Positions 62,901 through 64,000 of a stretch of DNA of 64,000 nt are shown here, in pieces; the first letter of the stretch is position 1; the number at the start of each line of letters is the position of its first letter. The notes below the pieces were generated by a model. The model was not told where the DNA came from. It searched no databases and saw only the letters and a program-made list of their open reading frames with translations. Origin of the DNA: Trileptium ribeirensis (lineage: Eukaryota > Nematoda > Enoplea > Enoplida > Thoracostomopsidae); assembly GCA_030248225.1 (NCBI GenBank), contig JASANE010028131.1, positions 1 through 64,000 on the forward strand. Reading direction: 5' to 3'. The position numbers and the translations under genes are program-made.

Positions 62901-63202
62901 ATATTCAGCAACAAAAACATGAACGACTCTGTTAGCATAGCGCCGCAAAGCACTTTAACAATACTGTTGGGCTATAGGCCAAGCGATCGCCAAGCCACGA
63001 ATCGTGGAAACATTACTATATTTTGTAAAGAAGATGCTACGATTCAGCTGGAGTACACGGTATGACAAAATTTATCGTACTCGATATTTTTTGTGTTTCA
63101 ATTTATAAAGCAAATATTTTATTATTTCAGCGTGGATTCAAATCAACTCAGGAATGCACCATTATTCTTCAACTATTTGTCTTCGCTCTAAGATGTTTGT
63201 GA
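17830..63202 (+). CDS. Large modular extracellular protein: beta-helix, EGF, IPT-like, Ig-like (18 exons, 5' end missing)
   Basis: Exons: 17830-17970, 20242-21257, 24661-24883, 28833-28943, 30443-30556, 30839-31030, 32781-32943, 34489-34654, 36019-36108, 40761-40886, 43759-43958, 48891-49025, 50359-50470, 52366-52581, 56054-56192, 61983-62140, 62802-63059, 63131-63202. Together they give 3,632 nt, one unbroken frame, with matching phase at every junction. Visible protein is about 1,209 residues: beta-helix about 1-386, EGF modules about 395-640, IPT/TIG-like about 640-710, EGF about 715-750, cadherin-like/He_PIG about 770-850, Ig-like beta-sandwiches to the end. The parallel beta-helix resembles that of cell-junction proteins such as Drosophila Bark beetle, but the rest of the architecture differs. 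Likely secreted or cell-surface adhesion or matrix protein. The signal peptide must lie in unseen upstream exons. Additional exons inside long introns cannot be excluded. Confidence 0.85.
17971..20241 (+). other. Intron crossing the palindrome edge
   Basis: Contains a simple GGACAGAC-type repeat (18853-18895), an 18-bp perfect palindrome TGTGCACATATGTGCACA (18972-18989), the last base that pairs with the window start (19050), and a minus-strand member of the dispersed repeat family (19597-19690). ORFs at 19066-19275 and 19400-19585 have no domain or splice support. Confidence 0.75.
19597..19690 (-). repeat. Dispersed repeat family, copy 1
   Basis: Its reverse complement shares the core AATTCGTTTGGAC...GGACATA-CCAAAAGTAGTAAAAGG with copies near 25672, 26913 and 55190. 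The family is AT-rich and non-coding, class unknown. Confidence 0.7.
20242..21257 (+). CDS. Exon: main parallel beta-helix
   Basis: A 1,016-nt exon, phase 1 in and phase 0 out (AAG|GTAAGA). About 338 residues of beta-helix coils: ISIERFEIRGCGQIGVKI, WISIRDTLISDHHGLAGVYI, ITIGDVLFANNTASSLRLNL, ITNNVWDSNNP, VSILSNRFIHNTGEYTVYL and IHFNRFENDL. It closes with ILDATDNFWA, the Asn-rich turn that commonly ends eukaryotic PbH1 domains. This is by far the longest exon and carries the strongest coding signal in the window. Confidence 0.93.
21258..24660 (+). other. Intron with palindromic MITE and GC-rich patches
   Basis: Contains a GC-rich patch with a CTCCCAG/CTGGGAG hairpin (21600-21720), a palindromic element (22090-22345) plus a related single arm (about 21980-22065), and a GC-rich/T-rich segment at 24240-24480 resembling those at 31440 and 58130. 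ORF 22548-22748 is unsupported. Confidence 0.7.
22090..22345. mobile_element. Palindromic MITE-like element
   Basis: The arms 22092-22200 and 22252-22345 are inverted copies. GTCTTAAGATCGTCAATACTGC pairs with GCAGTATTGACGATCATAAGAC, CTGTATTCAG with CTGAATACAG, and the outer TATAGTTCA with TGAACTATA. A third related arm lies at about 21980-22065 in direct orientation to the right arm. No ORF. Confidence 0.65.
24661..24883 (+). CDS. Exon: end of beta-helix linker and EGF modules 1-2
   Basis: Acceptor AAATTTAG|GTG, donor AAAG|GTACTA, phase 0 in and phase 1 out. It begins VKFLPFLTQ, the usual strand that follows an NFW turn in beta-helix proteins. Then come EGF 1 (NNCSGFGECDGEAGTCRCFAG) and EGF 2 (NNCSGNGICSAANICTCFKG), both of tenascin type. 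A second acceptor a few codons downstream cannot be excluded. Confidence 0.9.
25545..25880 (+). repeat. Dispersed repeat family, copy 2
   Basis: Core at 25672-25740 (CTCATTTGGACCGTCCGCGT, then CATAGCGAAATGTAG). It is followed by a shared tail GTGGATTTGATACA...TTTTTCTTGAATTT...GTGC-CTAAA also seen in copies 3 and 4. Confidence 0.7.
26760..27115 (+). repeat. Dispersed repeat family, copy 3
   Basis: Core at 26913-26985 (AATTCGTTTGCAGCGACGGC, then GGACATAGCCAAAAGCAG). Tail AGGATTTGATAAA...TTTTTCTAGAATTAGTGCCCTAAA. Same orientation as copy 2 and about 1.2 kb from it. Confidence 0.7.
27345..28088 (+). repeat. 91-bp tandem array, about 8 copies
   Basis: Unit marker AGAGTTTAGATCGAAATTTC occurs at 27362, 27453, 27543, 27634, 27725, 27816, 27906 and 27997, spacing 90-91 bp. 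Copies differ by a few bases (for example CAGTAGTC/CAGCAATC). Each unit includes GTGGTCATGAGAATGAGTAT. Intronic satellite, no coding frame. Confidence 0.95.
28833..28943 (+). CDS. Exon: EGF 2/3 boundary module
   Basis: Symmetrical phase 1-1 exon of 111 nt (acceptor GCATTCCAG, donor G|GTATGA). It completes EGF 2 (GWSGINC) and carries EGF 3 (NNCNGHGVCVSLNECRCYEN). Cys spacing C-x(5)-C-x-C-x(5)-G fits the tenascin-type EGF used by its neighbours. Confidence 0.9.
28980..29310. mobile_element. Degenerate palindromic (MITE-like) element
   Basis: TTCACGCGTTCACAACTTTT at the left end pairs imperfectly with AAAAGCTTTGAACGTGTGAAC at the right end. Inside, repeated GAGCTCAAATTTT / AAATTTGAGCT motifs lie in both orientations. 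Borders are approximate. Confidence 0.5.
29437..29780 (+). mobile_element. tRNA-derived SINE
   Basis: The head carries a Pol III A box (TGGTCGCGTGG, 29438-29448, one mismatch to TRGYNNANNGG) and a perfect B box (GTTCGAAAC, 29491-29499) 53 bp apart, as in tRNAs with a long variable arm. The body follows with CAAGAGACTCAGCCACA and GGTACTAGACTTTGGTC. The tail holds short GTTAAT repeats near 29763-29778. It is not a working tRNA gene because the cloverleaf is degraded. Confidence 0.65.
30443..30556 (+). CDS. Exon: EGF module 4
   Basis: Symmetrical phase 1-1 exon of 114 nt (acceptor TTTTTCAG, donor G|GTATGA). It encodes GQDC closing EGF 3, a short linker, then CPDDCSDHGTCVDNGLCECL and GWTG. Confidence 0.9.
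30839..31030 (+). CDS. Exon: EGF modules 5-6
   Basis: Symmetrical phase 1-1 exon of 192 nt (acceptor CAATTGCAG, donor C|GTAAAT). It encodes KSC, then CPNKCSGLGACSTDGSCVCD and CGRLCGHGRCDF. The second module is completed by the next exon. Confidence 0.9.
31031..32780 (+). other. Intron with GC-rich/T-rich repeat segment
   Basis: Segment 31440-31880 has GC-rich ends and a T-rich core (TTTTCCCCAAATTTTAACCA) resembling the reverse complement of 58200-58380. ORFs 31488-31757 and 31634-31873 lie in it and carry no domain. The rest shows nothing recognisable. Confidence 0.5.
32781..32943 (+). CDS. Exon: end of EGF 6 and start of IPT/TIG-like domain
   Basis: Acceptor TTGTTAAAG, donor CG|GTAAGT, phase 1 in and phase 2 out. 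It encodes KCECADGWTGPGCDQC, then PKLLTVMPSALALGDSTTEY and VDENFPR, matching the first strands of an IPT fold (P-x-x-G-x-T... NF). Confidence 0.88.
32944..34488 (+). other. Intron, mostly unremarkable
   Basis: One imperfect inverted-repeat segment at about 33712-33905 has GATCCGATCC-type ends (see findings). GC-richer sequence at 33955-34060. Nothing else recognised. Confidence 0.5.
34489..34654 (+). CDS. Exon: IPT/TIG-like domain, second half
   Basis: Acceptor TTTAACAG, phase 2 in and phase 0 out. It encodes DRYYCRFGEQV, TVRCHAPSSV and LSFSMKPLGL, the paired-cysteine C-F-G ... V-x-C-x-x-P pattern of IPT/TIG domains. The donor AAG|GTCCTA is GT but off consensus. It is chosen because it alone keeps the frame open into the next exon. 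Confidence 0.82.
34655..36018 (+). other. Intron without recognised content
   Basis: AT-rich with no repeat array, ORF or inverted repeat that I could support. Confidence 0.5.
36019..36108 (+). CDS. Exon: linker and start of EGF 7
   Basis: Acceptor TTTTTCAG, donor CGG|GTTAGT, phase 0-0, 90 nt. It encodes VKLLVYDDCETVSC and VGCFHGQCTCER. The closing GFTGVKC lies on the next exon 4.6 kb away. Confidence 0.85.
36884..37528 (+). repeat. 66-bp tandem array, 10 copies, continuous ORF
   Basis: GGTTTGAGAAGATGTAATTA recurs exactly every 66 bp from 36884 to 37478. Copies are virtually identical. The one change I see is CCCCGAA to CGCCGAA in the eighth copy (Pro to Ala in the open frame). Since 66 is a multiple of three, one frame stays open for 232 codons (36842-37540), giving a 22-residue repeat containing RRCNYPEYCRNK and FWLVLH. 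I treat it as an intronic minisatellite, not a gene. Confidence 0.95.
37985..40590 (+). repeat. 154-bp satellite array, 17 copies with higher-order structure
   Basis: CGGATCATAAATGCAGTGAG recurs at 37991, 38145, 38299, 38453 and so on to 40455, always 154 bp apart. Variant sites: AAAATCTT/AAAAGCTT, CACCAAAA/CACTAAAA, GTCTTAAA/GTGTTAAA. Copies 10-12 (39377-39838) and 13-15 (39839-40300) carry the same three-variant series, so a 462-bp higher-order unit is duplicated. Confidence 0.96.
40761..40886 (+). CDS. Exon: end of EGF 7 and linker
   Basis: Acceptor ACACATTTTAG, donor AAG|GTAAAG, phase 0-0, 126 nt. GFTGVKC closes the EGF. IVTEPPVIDG and LLYQVLLKTK form the linker and the first strand of the following Ig/cadherin-like module. 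Confidence 0.88.
40887..43758 (+). other. Intron with a second tRNA-type SINE
   Basis: Contains the SINE-like sequence at 42112-42360. The rest is AT-rich with no array. ORFs at 41468-41692, 42127-42354 and 42955-43167 are unsupported. Confidence 0.55.
42112..42360 (+). mobile_element. Candidate tRNA-derived SINE
   Basis: Perfect Pol III A box TAGTCCACTGG (42115-42125) and perfect B box GTTCGAGTC (42159-42167), 44 bp apart as in a tRNA. The flanking arms do not form a clean cloverleaf and there is no tRNA-like anticodon stem. The 3' border is a guess. Confidence 0.45.
43759..43958 (+). CDS. Exon: cadherin-like / He_PIG-type Ig module
   Basis: Acceptor CATTTCAG, donor TC|GTAAGT, phase 0 in and phase 2 out. 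It encodes VIRWTLEHGPAEMKIDATTG, LLTWESP and YKISVIAHSINGNTAAEW, the 'x-M-x-I-D-x-x-T-G-x-L-x-W' signature of He_PIG/dystroglycan-type cadherin-like domains. Likely an extracellular beta-sandwich. Confidence 0.9.
44578..45493 (+). repeat. 131-bp tandem array, 7 copies
   Basis: CAATAATATTA... units start at 44578, 44708, 44839, 44970, 45101, 45232 and 45363. Neighbouring pairs resemble each other most (copies 2-3 share AAATACTATAATAATCACG, copies 4-5 share CAATACTATGATAGTCTCG, copies 6-7 share GATCATGGCTGCCC), which suggests stepwise local duplication. Confidence 0.95.
46164..46287. mobile_element. MITE with GGCGCAAATC ends, copy A
   Basis: 124-bp element with ends GGCGCAAATCC and GGATTTGCGCC. 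Next to the left end is a G-rich tract CCCGGGGGAGGGG. Inside is ATATTTTCACAAAAAG, shared with copy B. No ORF. Confidence 0.65.
48891..49025 (+). CDS. Exon: Ig-like beta-sandwich 1
   Basis: Acceptor GTAATTTCAG, donor CG|GTAAGT, phase 2-2, 135 nt. It encodes YDVELEYVGKTPNTRGLQSY and TIKGHISPLPGHESFSVGKV ending PVIL. It reads like the first strands of an invasin- or filamin-like Ig fold. Family not certain. Confidence 0.85.
49026..50358 (+). other. Intron without recognised content
   Basis: No array, inverted repeat or domain-bearing ORF noticed. Confidence 0.5.
50359..50470 (+). CDS. Exon: completion of Ig-like module 1
   Basis: Acceptor GTCGTTGCAG, donor GTT|GTATGT, phase 2 in and phase 0 out. 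It encodes IYNNTELVKTMSITTDASGN and FDVEYVPVDNN. The T-x-T-D-x-x-G-x-F-x-V-x-Y-x-P signature is typical of extracellular Ig-like repeat modules with a bacterial-type fold. Confidence 0.87.
50471..52365 (+). other. Intron with a TTCGA-rich cluster
   Basis: Segment 50600-50830 has TTCGA/CTCGA about every 20-30 bp in both orientations. The rest shows nothing supportable. A degenerate TTAGGC/TTAGGT stretch at 51968-52030 is short and irregular. Confidence 0.5.
52366..52581 (+). CDS. Exon: Ig-like beta-sandwich 2, first part
   Basis: Acceptor ACATTGTAG, donor GAG|GTACGA, phase 0-0, 216 nt. It encodes VATHPSHIDSAKPDSK, a Pro-rich linker, ELVITTVSDNGD, then GFIIIPVSIKNNNDFNLTGF. The 'V-x-I-x-N-x-x-D' pattern suits a CARDB/NEW3-like sandwich. 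Confidence 0.9.
55060..55395 (+). repeat. Dispersed repeat family, copy 4
   Basis: Core at 55190-55262 (AATTCGTTTGGACCGTCGGC, then CACATAGCCAGGGTTAGTAA). Tail TGGATTTAATTAA...TTTTTTCC-AAATTTA-TGCGCTAAA. An AAAGAAACAGAAAAG-type head is shared with copy 3. Confidence 0.7.
55520..55677. mobile_element. MITE with GGCGCAAATC ends, copy B
   Basis: 158-bp element, inverted relative to copy A. Ends are GGCGCAAATC and GATTTGCGCC, the G/C-rich tract CCCCCGGGGATTTGCGCC is at its right end, and the shared inner phrase is TTTTTTGTGAAAATAT. No ORF. Confidence 0.65.
56054..56192 (+). CDS. Exon: Ig-like beta-sandwich 2, second part
   Basis: Acceptor ATTTCTAG, donor G|GTTAGC, phase 0 in and phase 1 out. It encodes LISPAFGAGDIRFISKDGSS and NLNLKQTIDGNYKG. 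Confidence 0.85.
57576..58117. mobile_element. 542-bp MITE with TTA target duplication
   Basis: Inverted ends of about 55 bp: TGCGGCGTTTACGTTATAA at 57576 and its complement ending TTATAACGTAAACGCCGCA at 58117. Flanked by TTA at 57573-57575 and 58118-58120. TTA is the target size and preference (TWA) of PIF/Harbinger elements. Inside each end lie repeated GGTGTC-N(2-4)-GACACC palindromes. No transposase. Confidence 0.75.
58130..58520. repeat. GC-rich/T-rich repeat segment
   Basis: Directly abuts the 542-bp element. GC-rich ends flank a core of AAAATTTTTCC and GGGGAAAATTGGCAAAAATC. It resembles the reverse complement of 31560-31680. Class unknown. Confidence 0.4.
58823..61714. mobile_element. 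2.9-kb non-autonomous DNA element, 369-bp inverted ends, TTA duplication
   Basis: 58823-59191 and 61346-61714 are inverted copies (TGCACCGTTCACATTAAG...), flanked by TTA at 58820-58822 and 61715-61717. The ends contain spaced short palindromes: CTGTCGTGCCAG (58966), CTGCCGTGGCAG (59058), CTGTCATGGCAC (59120), TTGTCTTGACAG (59152) and CTGTCTTGACAG (59244). The 2.15-kb interior has no transposase-like ORF. TTA duplication suggests PIF/Harbinger mobilisation, while inverted ends this long recall fold-back elements. Confidence 0.8.
61983..62140 (+). CDS. Exon: Ig-like beta-sandwich 3, first part
   Basis: Acceptor CCATTATTACAG, donor GAG|GTATGG, phase 1 in and phase 0 out. It encodes GGPLTYLLSTHEGITISFTV and ILEVMPELAIFHSTL...GDQITE. 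The 'L-x-V-x-P-x-L' start followed by 'G-x-x-I-T-E-I-T-L-S-N-K-G' across the junction marks a typical repeat module. Confidence 0.9.
62141..62801 (+). other. Intron, 661 bp, unremarkable
   Basis: Ends in a pyrimidine-rich TTGCTCTTTTCAG acceptor. No other feature noticed. Confidence 0.7.
62802..63059 (+). CDS. Exon: Ig-like beta-sandwich 3, second part
   Basis: Phase 0-0, 258 nt, donor ACG|GTATGA. It encodes ITLSNKGTSAASDIWVAAVN, GPLVYIVSIFSN and LTILLGYRPSD, ending ITIFCKEDATIQLEYT. This is a CARDB-like pattern (T-L-x-N-x-G ... D-I-x-V). Confidence 0.9.
63131..63202 (+). CDS. Terminal exon
   Basis: It follows a 71-bp intron, the shortest in the gene (acceptor TTATTATTTCAG). It encodes RGFKSTQECTIILQ, then a short hydrophobic tail LFVFALRCL and TGA. 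The tail is too short for a normal transmembrane helix plus cytoplasmic part. It may simply end the protein or be a GPI-like signal. An unseen alternative 3' end cannot be excluded. Confidence 0.7.
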   Translation, partial: RGFKSTQECTIILQLFVFALRCL

Positions 63203-64000
63203 CATGGAAATTTCTAATGCTTCATATACTTGGGTATATGAATAATACATTTATTGGGGGTTGTGAATGTGAAACTGCTTGTTGACAGCATTATATAAAT
63301 CTGGAATTGCAAATGCGCTCTTCAAAATTCAATGCTAGCGGAGGGTGTAGCAATATTATTCAGGTCGGTGTAAGAGTGTTTTGGACAATGCTGTACTGAT
63401 GAATAGTTATGCTCATAATTTTTGCTGCACGATCAAAGCGCTACGCAGCAGACTTTCGCAAAATTCGAATTCTTTTAAAGTTATTTTACGGTGGTGTTAA
63501 TAAAGCGGTGAATTTTTTTTTCATTTTGTGAATTCCAATAAGTAAGTTAATATTCATTTTGTTCGTTTTAAATTATTTTGCCAGAGTACGTATTAAACCA
63601 AACAATCTTAGGTGTACATTTTATTTGCTTTTAAAAATAAGGCAAAAAGCATAACCCTCTGCAAACATTTTAGTTAGTTTTATACTTATACTGAACATTT
63701 AAAACGATTGTACCACGAAAGTTGTAGTTTTGCCAGTTGTGAACTGGTGACAGTGTTATCACCACTTGTCTGGTGTGCATAGTGAGCTATGTTCTATTTC
63801 AACAGATCGTTAGTGCCGTCGTAAAAATACAAAAAGCTTTGTGCCCTAACCTGCGGTCGTGGTCGTGAAACAAATATGGCTGGGTCAAAAACCAAGCTTA
63901 TAGGCGTAAGCTGTATGCAGGTTGTACCATCCTCGATATAATAAACCTCAGCCAGAAACAATACCCGGAACTAAAGTTGTAGAACTAGGCCGACCATCCC
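63203..64000 (+). other. 3' untranslated region and downstream sequence
   Basis: No further coding signal. The likely transcript end lies shortly after the AATAAA at 63499. The remaining 450 bp show nothing recognisable. Confidence 0.55.
63499..63504 (+). terminator. Polyadenylation signal AATAAA
   Basis: AATAAA about 300 nt after the stop codon, followed within 15-30 nt by a T-rich and GT-containing stretch (TTTTTTTTCATTTTGTG). It is the first such hexamer downstream of the stop. Confidence 0.6.

Overview
The window looks like nuclear DNA of an invertebrate animal. It is AT-rich, carries spliced exons with GT...AG borders, and contains extracellular modules (parallel beta-helix, EGF, IPT/TIG-like, Ig-like), non-LTR retrotransposon remains, tRNA-derived SINEs, MITEs and satellite arrays. 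I cannot name the species or phylum. There is no bacterial gene organisation and no CRISPR array.

Region 1 (1-19050) is a giant imperfect palindrome. Left arm 1-9510 and right arm 9612-19050 are reverse complements around a spacer of about 100 bp. Base 1 of the window still pairs with base 19050, so the outer end may lie outside the window. Each arm carries a dead LINE-type retrotransposon, a nested fold-back element, a small secreted-protein ORF (intact only on the right) and one exon of the large gene described next (intact only on the right). Inner parts of the arms are almost identical. The outer left arm carries many small extra bases, so real duplication, haplotype fusion and assembly error all remain possible.

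Region 2 (17830-63202, + strand) is one large gene. I could chain 18 exons whose splice phases agree throughout, giving about 1,209 residues of one continuous reading frame ending in TGA at 63200-63202, with an AATAAA at 63499-63504. The 5' exons were not found. Module order: parallel beta-helix (closing with a DNFWA-type turn), about six tenascin-type EGF modules, an IPT/TIG-like domain, another EGF, a cadherin-like/He_PIG-type Ig module, then several Ig-like beta-sandwiches. It is most likely a secreted or cell-surface adhesion or matrix protein.

The introns hold nearly everything else: four tandem arrays (91 bp x 8, 66 bp x 10, 154 bp x 17 with a 462-bp higher-order unit, 131 bp x 7), two tRNA-type SINEs, a four-member dispersed repeat family, a MITE pair with GGCGCAAATC ends, two elements with TTA target duplications that resemble PIF/Harbinger elements (a 2.9-kb one with 369-bp inverted ends and a 542-bp one), and several palindromic MITEs. 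The gene is built of small conserved modules in a landscape made mostly of repeats.
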